Positions 1 to 6,803 of a DNA stretch of 35,311 bases are shown piece after piece. Position 1 is the stretch's first letter. Every line of letters starts with the position of its first letter. Under the pieces are notes generated by a model, which did no database searches, was not told the DNA's origin, and was given only the letters and a program-made list of their open reading frames with translations. This DNA comes from Agromyces mediolanus (GTDB lineage Bacteria > Actinomycetota > Actinomycetes > Actinomycetales > Microbacteriaceae). The position numbers were made by a program, and so were the translations under genes. Location: contig NZ_BMRJ01000001.1 in the NCBI RefSeq assembly GCF_014648575.1, positions 197,266 to 232,576 on the forward strand. The letters run 5' to 3'.

Positions 1-113
1 GGGACATGCGCGAGCGCGGCCTCGGCTACGCGATCCACTACTTCCCGGAGGCGGCCTACGACCGCAGCGGGCTGGAGCTCTTCGAGCGCGAGGTCATCCC
101 CGCGCTGCGCTGA
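1..113 (+). CDS. C-terminal end of a luciferase-like (LLM class) oxidoreductase, partial
   Basis: Only the last 36 or so codons are inside the window; the reading frame (first full codon at position 3) runs to a TGA at 111-113. The tail reads GLGYAIHYFPEAAYDRSGLE and ends in EVIPALR. This resembles the C-terminus of LLM-class, often F420-dependent, flavin oxidoreductases, in which a late strand of the TIM barrel carries a GxxYxIxYFP-like motif followed by a last helix. The family call rests on this tail alone, so substrate and cofactor cannot be judged. It converges on the glutaredoxin gene, with only 9 bp between the two stop codons and no room for a separate terminator. Confidence 0.6.
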   Translation, partial: DMRERGLGYAIHYFPEAAYDRSGLELFEREVIPALR

Positions 114-122
114 GGGCCTCGG

Positions 123-389
123 CTACGCGCCGACGGCGTCGAGCTTCGCGCCGAGCTCGGCGTCGGTGGGCTCGGTGAAGTGGGTGCCGTCCGGGAAGAC
201 GACGACGGGGATGTTCGTGCGACCGGAGATCGACTTCGCCGTCTCGGCCGCCTCGACGTGCACCTCGAGGTCGACGTACTCGTAGTCGACGCCGCGCCGG
301 TCGAGGAGGGCCTTCGAGCGACGGCAGTCGCCGCACCAGGCGGCGCCGTACATGGTGATCCGGTCGGGGTTCGCAGCAGTAGCAGTCAC
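123..389 (-). CDS. Glutaredoxin / mycoredoxin-like thiol-disulfide protein
   Basis: This 88-residue protein has a single thioredoxin fold. The redox motif CGDC follows ITMYGAAW near residue 14, then come a KALLDRRGVDYEYVDLE segment and the cis-proline region NIPVVVFPDGT. That matches small actinobacterial glutaredoxins, some of which (mycoredoxins) reduce mycothiol mixed disulfides; use of mycothiol here is inferred from the lineage. I chose the GTG at 387-389. The longer frame upstream is low-complexity and overlaps the divergent gene, and TACAGT lies exactly 6 nt before this GTG, which points to a leaderless start. The neighbour across the 67-bp divergent gap is a DUF1905 protein. Confidence 0.85.
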   Translation of the reverse strand: MTATAANPDRITMYGAAWCGDCRRSKALLDRRGVDYEYVDLEVHVEAAETAKSISGRTNIPVVVFPDGTHFTEPTDAELGAKLDAVGA

Positions 390-395
390 ATCGAT

Positions 396-401
396 ACTGT
401 A
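396..401 (-). promoter_or_regulatory. Predicted -10 box (TACAGT) for the glutaredoxin gene
   Basis: On the minus strand TACAGT is followed by ATCGAT and then the GTG start, giving N6 spacing. This fits an actinobacterial TAnnnT -10 element driving a transcript that begins at or next to the start codon. No convincing -35 was seen. Confidence 0.5.
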
Positions 402-456
402 CGCATTACCTGGCTGGGGTATTCCCGAACGTCGCCCGGCGGTCAGACTGGGGAGC

Positions 457-894
457 ATGCGATTCGAGACGACGATGTCCCAGCTGGGCAACAACACGGG
501 CATCGAGGTGCCGCCCGAGGTGATCGAGGCGCTCGGCGGCGGCAAGCGGCCGCCCGTGCTCGTGCGGGTGAACGGCTATGAGTACCGCAGCACGGTCGGA
601 GTGATGGGCGGGCGCTCGCTCATCCCGTTCAGCTCGGACAAGCGGAGGGAGACCGGCATCGGCGGCGGCGACCCCATCGAGGTCGAGATGGAGCTGGACA
701 CGGCGCCGCGCACCGTCGAGGTGCCCGCGGACTTCCAGGCCGCGCTCGAAGCGGCCCCGGGTGCCGTGGCGGCGTTCGAAGCGCTGGCGCCCAGCCACAA
801 GAAGGCGCACGTCACCGCCATCGAGCAGGCCAAGGCGGCGGAGACCCGGCAGCGCCGCATCGACGCCGCGGTGGCGAAGCTCGTCGGGGGCTGA
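457..894 (+). CDS. DUF1905 / YdeI (OmpD-associated-like) protein
   Basis: This 145-residue soluble protein starts MRFETTMSQLGNNTGIEVPP. The N-terminal 85 or so residues form a DUF1905-type beta-barrel domain (EVIEALGGGKRPPVLVRVNGYEYRS, then GVMGGRSLIPFS and GDPIEVEMELD). The C-terminal part, FQAALEAAPGAVAAFEALAPSHKKAHVTAIEQAK, is the helical YdeI/OmpD-associated segment with its usual SHKK motif. The molecular function is not established; relatives are annotated as bacteriocin-protection or stress proteins. The ATG at 457 was preferred to upstream in-frame starts because CAGACT sits 7 nt before it, GGGGAG is a weak ribosome site, and the protein begins exactly where homologues usually begin. 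Confidence 0.8.
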   Translation: MRFETTMSQLGNNTGIEVPPEVIEALGGGKRPPVLVRVNGYEYRSTVGVMGGRSLIPFSSDKRRETGIGGGDPIEVEMELDTAPRTVEVPADFQAALEAAPGAVAAFEALAPSHKKAHVTAIEQAKAAETRQRRIDAAVAKLVGG

Positions 895-911
895 GCCCGG
901 CCGGGCACCTC

Positions 912-992
912 GCTCAGGCGCGGCCGACGCTGCTGCACCGACCGAGCCGTGCCGACGCCGCTGCGTCGCTGCCGGCTCAGGCGCGGCCGACG
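912..992. repeat. 18-bp direct repeat duplicating the 3' end of the nuclease-helicase gene
   Basis: GCTCAGGCGCGGCCGACG occurs at 912-929 and again at 975-992. The second copy contains the stop codon and last codons (VGRA-stop, minus strand) of the TM0106-type gene. The copies are 63 bp apart, a multiple of three, so the downstream copy offers a second in-frame stop. The rest of 895-974 holds no gene that I can see. Confidence 0.7.
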
Positions 993-3900
993 AGACGCAG
1001 GAAGCCGCTGAGCTGCGCCACCCCCTCGGCTCTGTGCGGGAGCCCGTCGAGCAGCCCGGGCGAGTAGACGAGGTACGCCGCCCACTTCGCTCGCGAGATC
1101 GCCACGTTCAGCCGGTTCTTGAGCAGGAGGAACTCCAAGCCGCGCGGGGCCGAACGGGCGGAGGACGCCGCGAGCGACACGATCGCGATCACCGCCTCCT
1201 GCCCCTGGAACTTGTCGACCGTGCCCACCGGCACCTCGTGCAGGCCGGCGGCGTCGAGCGCCTCCCGCACGACGCCGAGCTGCGCGTTGTACGGGGTGAC
1301 GACGATCAGGTCGGCGGGCTCGAGCGGCCGGGGCGCGGCGCGGACCGGACCGTCGGCGGAGTCGTGCGCGTCGTGCCACTCGCGCCCGAGCAGCGAGCGG
1401 GCGAGCTCGACGACCGCGCGCGCCTCTTCCGGCGAGTGCGTCGAGTTGCCCTCGTGCTCGACGGGGATGGGCGTGAGGCCGGGCGCGACGCCGTCGAGCG
1501 AGCGGCTCGCGGCGACGGGGTGCGACTGCAGCTCGCCCTCGTAGGAGAGCCGCGACACGGGGGCCGCGACGGCCGGGTGCATGCGCCGGCTCTCGGCGAG
1601 GAAGTAGCCGAACTCGGCCGGCAGCACGTCGTGGCCGTCGGCGACCCAGCCGAGGGCCGAGGCGTCCACCGGCTCCGGGTGCAGCGCCTGGCTCACCTGC
1701 GGAAGCTGCTGCGGGTCGCCCAGCAGCAGCAGATTGCGGGCCGACACCGAGACCGCGATGGTCGAGGCCAGCGAGAACTGGCCCGCCTCGTCGACGACGA
1801 GCAGGTCGAGCGAGCCGCGCGGCACCCGGCGCACGTTGCAGAAGTCCCACGCGGTGCCGCCGATGACGTGGCCGTCGGGCCGCTCGGAGACGAACGCGGT
1901 GAGTTCGTCCTTGCGGGCGAACGCCGTGAACGCGCGCAGCCCCGCCTCGGCCGGATCTTTCACCGCCTTGCCGACGAGCCCGGCGTCGAGCCCCGCGCCG
2001 ACGATCGCCTCGAGCAGGTGCTCGACGACGGTGTGCGACTGCGCGACGACGCCGACGCGCCAGCCGTGCTCGCGCACGAGCCTGGCGATGACGTGGGCGG
2101 CGAGGTAGGTCTTGCCGGTGCCCGGCGGGCCCTGCACGGCGAGGTAGGAGTACTCGAGCCGGCGCACCGAGTCGACGACGGCGGCGAGGTAGTCGTGCTC
2201 GGCGCCGACCGGCGCGAGCGAGCCGGTGGTGCGCGGCGGGCGCCGCCGCAACACGTCCATCGCGGGATTGCGGGGGAGCACGGGGTCGAGCGTCGGGATC
2301 GCCGCCGCCCACTCGGCGATGGCGTCGCGCAGGGCGTCGGCCCGCGGGGGAGCGCCGGGCGCGATCGCGACCGGGAGGTCGCGCCAGGTGCGCCCCGGCT
2401 GGCCGCGCTCCTCGACCCGCACCCCGGCGTCGCCGGCCTCGACCACGACGGCGTTCGACCAGGCCCGCTGCCCGGGGCGGGCGGACTGGGCGTCGAACGG
2501 CGCCGGCCAGTCGTAGAGGAGGAACACCTCGGCCCCCGGGCTGAAGCGCGAACCGGGTGCGATGTGCCCGTCGAGCAGCAGCTCGCGGCGGGCGCTCTGC
2601 CAGCGCGGCTCCTCGTACCAGTTGCCGAGCGCACGCGACCGCGCCGGATCGACGATGAGCACGTCGCGGTGGTCCTCCCAGCTCTCGACGGGCTGGTCGC
2701 AGCGCAGGTAGTGCCACCACCAGAAGCTCTTCGCCTCGCGGGCGTGGTAGTCGATCGCGGCGGAGGCGAGCGCGAGCGCCTCGGTGTCGGCGTCGCGCCG
2801 GACGCCGTCGAGGGTCGGGCGGGCCGCCTCGCGCTGCTGCACCATCGCGCGCAGACGCAGCGCGAGGGGCGAGGCCTCGTAGATGCGGCCGGGTGCCCGG
2901 TCGGCGAGCAGCGCGCCCGGCACGGGGGCGACGCCGGCCCCGCGGCCCAGTTCGAGCAGCCAGTCCCGCAGCCGCAGCGTGGAGACGCAGTCGTAACGGT
3001 TGTAGTCGGCGAGGTCGGCGAGGATGCGGGCGGCCTCGGCCGCGGCATCCGCATCGCCCCCGAGCTGCGCCGCCGCCTGCAGCTCGCTCGCCCGCACGTA
3101 CTCGGTGATGGAGTCGGCGCCCGACTTGACGTCGGCCTCGCGCAGCTCGGCGCCCATGTAGAGCGGCTCGAGCTTCTTGATGGAGTAGGAGCGGCTGCCC
3201 ACCCGCACCGCGCGCTTCACGATCGGGTAGAGGTCGACGAGCACGCCGTCGGCGAGGAGCTGGTCGACCTCGGCCTCGCCCGCGCCGTGCCGGGCGGCGA
3301 TGGCCGTGAGGTGCGTGCGCTCGTAGCTCGCGTAGTGGAAGATGTGCAGCCCCGGGTGCGCCTGGCGGCGCAGCTTCACGAGCTCGAGGAATCGCACGAG
3401 CGCCTCGCGCTCTTCGGCGAAGGAGTGCGCCCAGAACGCCGTGTACTGCTCGGCGGTGTCGACCATGCCCCAGAGGTAGTCGAGGTTCCACTTCGTGCCG
3501 TCGCCCTCGGTGTAGAGCGGGTCGCCCTCGAAGTCGAAGAACAGGTCGCCGGGACTCGGCTCGGGTATGGCGGCGATCGCGCGCGCCTCGCGGAGCTCGA
3601 CGGGCGGGGCGAGCGGCGGGTCGCCCTCGCGCCAGGCCCCGGACGCCTCGGCGGCGCTCGCCTCGGACTCGGCGCGCAACTGTAGCCGGGCCTGGGCGCG
3701 CAGGTTCTCGAGCGTCGCCTCGGCGAGGTGCGGCACGGGGCCGGTCGACGCGGCGAGCGCGTCGATCGTCGTGATGCCCGCGGCTGCGAGGGGCTCGCGC
3801 TGCGTGGTGCGGAGGCCGCCGACCATCAGCACGTCGCGGTTGGCCTGCACCTCGAGTTCGCAGGTGGGGCAGCGCCCGTCGTGGGTGTAGCGCGGATCGC

Positions 3901-4534
3901 CCCAGGCGACGGGGGCGGTGTCGGCTTCGCGCTCGGCGACGATGCGGCGCATGCGGGCGAGCCGCTCGCGGTACACCGGCACGATGTCGGCGAGCGAGTG
4001 CGCGCTCACCGAGCCGTCGCCGAGGAGGAGCTCGACGGTGTCGTCGAGCGGGACGCCGAGGCGGGCGAGCTGCTCGGCGTAGGCCCCGAGCTGCAGCAGT
4101 GCGGTGACCCTGGCGTGCCGGGCGAGCTTGGAGTCCTGCACGCGGTAGCCGCCGTCGGGCCGGCGCACGATGAAGTCGGCGAAGCCGATGAAGTCGGGCT
4201 CGGCGAAGGTCGCCTGGAACACGACGGGCGCCCCGGCGGCGAACGCGGCGTTCGTCGCGGCGACGGCGGCGGCCACCTGCTCGAGGTCGCGCACGTCGGG
4301 GCGCTCGATCTCGACGACCCCGTCGCCGAACTCGGCCCGGTAGCGCTCGAGCACGCGCAGCTCGTGCGCGTCGCCCAGCTCGCCGGCGCGGCGCAGCATG
4401 GGGTCGTCGAGCGGGGCGAACAGCGCGTCGCGGCCGAGCTTCTGGTCGAGCTCGCGCAGGAAGGCGAACTCGCAGTCGCTCGCCTTCTTGAGGTCGCTCG
4501 CGCTCGTCACCACGGAGCCGTTCAGCAGGTACAT
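977..4534 (-). CDS. TM0106-family RecB-like nuclease fused to a DNA2/UPF1-type SF1 helicase
   Basis: This 1185-residue protein has three regions. Residues 1-250 resemble a PD-(D/E)xK Cas4/RecB-like nuclease (DFIGFADFIV, then YRVQDSKLARHA) followed by a CPTC motif. From about residue 331 there is a DnaQ/RNase H-like exonuclease (FFDFEGDP, later DLADYNRYDC). The C-terminal third is an SF1B helicase: Walker A GPPGTGKT near residue 800, Walker B VVDEAGQ near 910, GDPQQLPQ, TVDKFQGQEA, and NVAISRAKW near 1140. The family is thought to act in DNA or RNA processing, but its substrate is unknown. The ATG at 4532-4534 is preceded by AAGGAG at good spacing, and MYLLNG is a typical start. The gene stands alone, with no phage-defence neighbours. 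All motifs look intact. Confidence 0.9.
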   Translation of the reverse strand: MYLLNGSVVTSASDLKKASDCEFAFLRELDQKLGRDALFAPLDDPMLRRAGELGDAHELRVLERYRAEFGDGVVEIERPDVRDLEQVAAAVAATNAAFAAGAPVVFQATFAEPDFIGFADFIVRRPDGGYRVQDSKLARHARVTALLQLGAYAEQLARLGVPLDDTVELLLGDGSVSAHSLADIVPVYRERLARMRRIVAEREADTAPVAWGDPRYTHDGRCPTCELEVQANRDVLMVGGLRTTQREPLAAAGITTIDALAASTGPVPHLAEATLENLRAQARLQLRAESEASAAEASGAWREGDPPLAPPVELREARAIAAIPEPSPGDLFFDFEGDPLYTEGDGTKWNLDYLWGMVDTAEQYTAFWAHSFAEEREALVRFLELVKLRRQAHPGLHIFHYASYERTHLTAIAARHGAGEAEVDQLLADGVLVDLYPIVKRAVRVGSRSYSIKKLEPLYMGAELREADVKSGADSITEYVRASELQAAAQLGGDADAAAEAARILADLADYNRYDCVSTLRLRDWLLELGRGAGVAPVPGALLADRAPGRIYEASPLALRLRAMVQQREAARPTLDGVRRDADTEALALASAAIDYHAREAKSFWWWHYLRCDQPVESWEDHRDVLIVDPARSRALGNWYEEPRWQSARRELLLDGHIAPGSRFSPGAEVFLLYDWPAPFDAQSARPGQRAWSNAVVVEAGDAGVRVEERGQPGRTWRDLPVAIAPGAPPRADALRDAIAEWAAAIPTLDPVLPRNPAMDVLRRRPPRTTGSLAPVGAEHDYLAAVVDSVRRLEYSYLAVQGPPGTGKTYLAAHVIARLVREHGWRVGVVAQSHTVVEHLLEAIVGAGLDAGLVGKAVKDPAEAGLRAFTAFARKDELTAFVSERPDGHVIGGTAWDFCNVRRVPRGSLDLLVVDEAGQFSLASTIAVSVSARNLLLLGDPQQLPQVSQALHPEPVDASALGWVADGHDVLPAEFGYFLAESRRMHPAVAAPVSRLSYEGELQSHPVAASRSLDGVAPGLTPIPVEHEGNSTHSPEEARAVVELARSLLGREWHDAHDSADGPVRAAPRPLEPADLIVVTPYNAQLGVVREALDAAGLHEVPVGTVDKFQGQEAVIAIVSLAASSARSAPRGLEFLLLKNRLNVAISRAKWAAYLVYSPGLLDGLPHRAEGVAQLSGFLRLVGRA

Positions 4535-4593
4535 CGGGCTCCTTCGTTCGGGATGCCTCCACGCTAGCCGGTGCGTCCGACACGGCATCGGCG

Positions 4594-4599
4594 TAGGGT
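4594..4599 (+). promoter_or_regulatory. Predicted -10 box (TAGGGT) for the MmcQ/YjbR gene
   Basis: TAGGGT lies 7 nt before the ATG at 4607, the geometry expected for a leaderless transcript. There is no Shine-Dalgarno sequence between box and start. The whole divergent gap to the nuclease-helicase start is 72 bp. Confidence 0.5.
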
Positions 4600-4606
4600 G
4601 TGCCGC

Positions 4607-4999
4607 ATGGCCGACTGGGAGCAGCTCCGCCGTCTCGCCCTCGCCCTGCCCGACACGAGCGAGGGCACGAGCTGGGGATCGGCGCACTGGCGGGTGCACG
4701 GCAAGGGCTTCGTCTGGGAGCGTCCGCTGCGCAAGACCGACCTGGCGGAGCTCGGGCTCGACGAGCAGCCGGGCCCGATCCTGGGCGCGAGGGTCGAGGA
4801 CGAGGCGGTGAAGCTCGCCCTGGTCGAGGAGGACCCCGCGGTGTTCTTCACGATCCATCACTTCGACGGCTGGTCGGCGATCCTCGCGCGGCTCGACCGC
4901 ATCTCCGATCGGCGCCTCGAGGAGCTCGTCGAGGAGGCCTGGCTGCTGATGGCGCCGCCGAGGCTCGGCCGCGAGTGGCTCGACGCCCACCCGGACTGA
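4607..4999 (+). CDS. MmcQ/YjbR family protein
   Basis: This 130-residue protein has the compact MmcQ/YjbR (CyaY-like) fold. Features are the N-terminal helix WEQLRRLALALPDTSEGTSWGSAHWRVHGKGFVWERPL, the strand-rich AVFFTIHHFDGWSAILARL and the C-terminal helix ELVEEAWLLMAPPRLGREWL. The W-G-x-x-HWRVHGKGF pattern and the final APPRL helix are hallmarks of the family. It is usually described as putatively DNA-binding, but no reaction is established. The stop is 7 bp from the stop of the convergent TetR gene. The start has no ribosome site, consistent with the upstream TAGGGT box and a leaderless message. Confidence 0.85.
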   Translation: MADWEQLRRLALALPDTSEGTSWGSAHWRVHGKGFVWERPLRKTDLAELGLDEQPGPILGARVEDEAVKLALVEEDPAVFFTIHHFDGWSAILARLDRISDRRLEELVEEAWLLMAPPRLGREWLDAHPD

Positions 5000-5006
5000 G
5001 CGCCGC

Positions 5007-5639
5007 CTACGCTCCGGGCGCGTCGAGGGCGCCGCGGTCGAGCCCGAGCATCCCCTCGACGGCGTGGCTGATGAGCGAGCCCCGGTCGCTCGTGTCGCCC
5101 CAGCGTACGAGCGCCTGCGCGTTCAGTCCGTCGACCATGCCGAGGAGCTGCCAGGCCACCGCGGCCGGATCCTCGGTCTCGAACTCGCCGGCGGCGACCC
5201 CGGCCCCGATGACGTCCTGGATCACCCCCTGCCAGGCATCCATCTGCGCGCGCACCTCGGCGGCGAGCGTCTCGTTGCGGCGGCCGAGCGCCCACGCCTC
5301 GACCCAGACGAGCGTCACGTCGTCGCGGCTGCCGTCGAGGATCGTGCGGACGAGCACGCCGAGCTGCGCGCGCGGCCCGGGCAGTGCGTCGAGCAGCGTC
5401 TCGATCTCGGCGACCTCGGCCGAGACGACCGAGGCGAAGGTGCGGGCGATGAGCACGTCCATGCTCGGCACGTAGTGCGCGACGAGCGCAGGGGCGACGC
5501 CGGCGCGGGCCGCGACGGCGCGCAGCGTGACGGCGGAGAGGCCCTCCTCGAGCGCGAGCGAGCGTGCGGCGTTCGCGATGGAGAGCGCCCGCTCCGCCGG
5601 GGACATCCTGGGGGCGCGCTGACGCGTCGGCGTTGACAT
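5007..5639 (-). CDS. TetR/AcrR family transcriptional regulator
   Basis: This 210-residue regulator has an N-terminal helix-turn-helix at residues 38-57 (TLRAVAARAGVAPALVAHYV) and a helical ligand domain. The ligand domain resembles the BetI/TetR_C_6 type (SRDDVTLVWVEAWALGRRNETLAAEVRAQ, later LLGMVDGLNAQALVRWG). It is divergent from the agmatine deiminase-amidase pair, with a 20-bp perfect palindrome in the gap. The likely role is therefore local repression of that pair and of itself, with a polyamine or related amine as a plausible but unproven effector. The ATG at 5637-5639 has GGGGGA just upstream; M12 is an alternative start. TAGGAT 8 nt before the ATG may be its -10. Confidence 0.9.
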   Translation of the reverse strand: MSTPTRQRAPRMSPAERALSIANAARSLALEEGLSAVTLRAVAARAGVAPALVAHYVPSMDVLIARTFASVVSAEVAEIETLLDALPGPRAQLGVLVRTILDGSRDDVTLVWVEAWALGRRNETLAAEVRAQMDAWQGVIQDVIGAGVAAGEFETEDPAAVAWQLLGMVDGLNAQALVRWGDTSDRGSLISHAVEGMLGLDRGALDAPGA

Positions 5640-5670
5640 GATCCCCCATCCTAGATAGCCTCGGCGCAGA

Positions 5671-5690
5671 TATTGACCATTTGGTCAATA
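5671..5690. promoter_or_regulatory. Probable TetR operator: perfect 9+9 palindrome
   Basis: The arms TATTGACCA and TGGTCAATA are exact reverse complements around a TT spacer. The element is unusually AT-rich for this genome and lies between the divergent TetR and agmatine deiminase genes. Each arm contains TTGACC, which resembles a -35 hexamer on either strand, and TAGAAT (5689-5694) overlaps its right edge as a possible rightward -10. Binding here would block both promoters. Confidence 0.8.
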
Positions 5691-5759
5691 GAATCTGCGA
5701 ACCTAGACGTGATGCCGCGGCTCCCGAGGCGTCCCGAACCTCGAAGTGGAGGCTCCCCG

Positions 5760-6803
5760 ATGAGCTGGCGCATGCCCTCTGAGACCGCACCGCACGACCG
5801 TACCTGGATGGCGTTCCCGCGCGAGGGGCTCACCCTCGGCGAGGGCGAGGCCTTCCGCCAGACGGGGTACGACGCGTGGACGGCCGTCGCGCACGCCGTC
5901 GCGGAGTTCGAGCCGGTCACGATGGTCGTCGACCCGAGCGAGATCGCGCGCGCTCGCCGCATGCTGAGCTCCGAGATCGAGCTCCTCGAGGCGCCGCTCG
6001 ACGAGTTCTGGATGCGCGACTTCGGCCCCACCTTCGTCGTCGACGACGAGCGCCCGGGCGTCCTCGGCGCCGTCGACTGGATCTTCAACGGCTGGGGCGC
6101 GCCCGAGTGGGCCGAGTGGCAGAAGTCGGCCGAGATCGCGCGCTTCGCCGCGGCGCACGCCGGCGCCGAGCTCGTCAGCTCCGTGCTCGTGAACGAGGGC
6201 GGCGGCATCCACGTCGACGGCGAGGGCACCGTGCTCGTCACCGAGACCGTGCAGCTCGACCCGCGCCGCAACCCCTTCGCCGACCGGGCCCGCGTCGAGG
6301 CCGAGCTCGCCCGCACGATCGGGGCGACGAAGGTCGTCTGGCTGCCCCGCGGCCTCACCCGCGACTACGACGAGTTCGGCACCAACGGCCACGTCGACAT
6401 CGTCGCGACGATCACGGCGCCGGGCACCGTGCTGCTCCACGCGCAGCAGAACCCCGAGCACCCCGACTTCGAGGTCTCGCGCGAGATCCGCCAGGTGCTC
6501 GAAGCGGCGACGGATGCCTCGGGCCGCGGCTTCGAGGTCGTCGACCTCCCGGCGCCCGACACGCTGCGCGACGACGAGGGCTTCGTCGACTACAGCTACG
6601 TCAACCACCTCGTCGTGAACGACGGCATCATCGCGTGCGGCTTCGGCGAGGAGGCGGCCGACGCCCGCGCCCGCGAGATCCTCGAGGCGGCCTACCCGGG
6701 CCGCCGGGCCGTCACCGTCGACTCGCGGCCGATCTTCGCCCGCGGCGGCGGCATCCACTGCATCACGCAGCAGCAGCCCACGGTCGAGGGGGTCGCCCGA
6801 TGA
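5760..6803 (+). CDS. Agmatine deiminase family protein
   Basis: This 347-residue enzyme of the peptidylarginine/agmatine deiminase superfamily would hydrolyse agmatine to N-carbamoylputrescine and ammonia. Conserved elements are RTWMAFPRE near the N-terminus, FWMRDFGPTFVV, NEGGGIHVDGEG, the catalytic His region GTNGHVDIVATI, and the nucleophile C334 in GGGIHCITQQQP. The ATG at 5760 was chosen because GGAGG precedes it by about 7 nt and homologues begin close to the RTWMAFP motif. Longer in-frame starts at 5673 and 5712 would run through the palindrome or lack a ribosome site. The stop overlaps the amidase start (ATGA), so the two are co-translated. The TetR gene is divergent. Confidence 0.9.
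   Translation: MSWRMPSETAPHDRTWMAFPREGLTLGEGEAFRQTGYDAWTAVAHAVAEFEPVTMVVDPSEIARARRMLSSEIELLEAPLDEFWMRDFGPTFVVDDERPGVLGAVDWIFNGWGAPEWAEWQKSAEIARFAAAHAGAELVSSVLVNEGGGIHVDGEGTVLVTETVQLDPRRNPFADRARVEAELARTIGATKVVWLPRGLTRDYDEFGTNGHVDIVATITAPGTVLLHAQQNPEHPDFEVSREIRQVLEAATDASGRGFEVVDLPAPDTLRDDEGFVDYSYVNHLVVNDGIIACGFGEEAADARAREILEAAYPGRRAVTVDSRPIFARGGGIHCITQQQPTVEGVAR

Noticed and set aside
18..129. 15-bp direct repeat GGCCTCGGCTACGCG at 18-32 and 115-129
   Set aside because: Made of common high-GC codons, one copy coding and one at a gene junction; no pattern beyond chance.
977..4534. The nuclease-helicase as part of a phage-defence island
   Set aside because: Neighbours are housekeeping or unrelated genes, with no other defence, mobile or toxin-antitoxin genes in the window.
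576..4583. A 4-kb open frame (minus strand) overlapping the nuclease-helicase gene
   Set aside because: Arg/Ala/Pro-rich composition without any domain; it is the wrong-frame shadow of the real gene, as expected in DNA of this GC content.
5876..6799. Upstream in-frame extension of the amidase into the deiminase gene
   Set aside because: It would read through the deiminase in a shifted frame and give Arg-rich sequence; the ATGA overlap at 6800 is the natural start.
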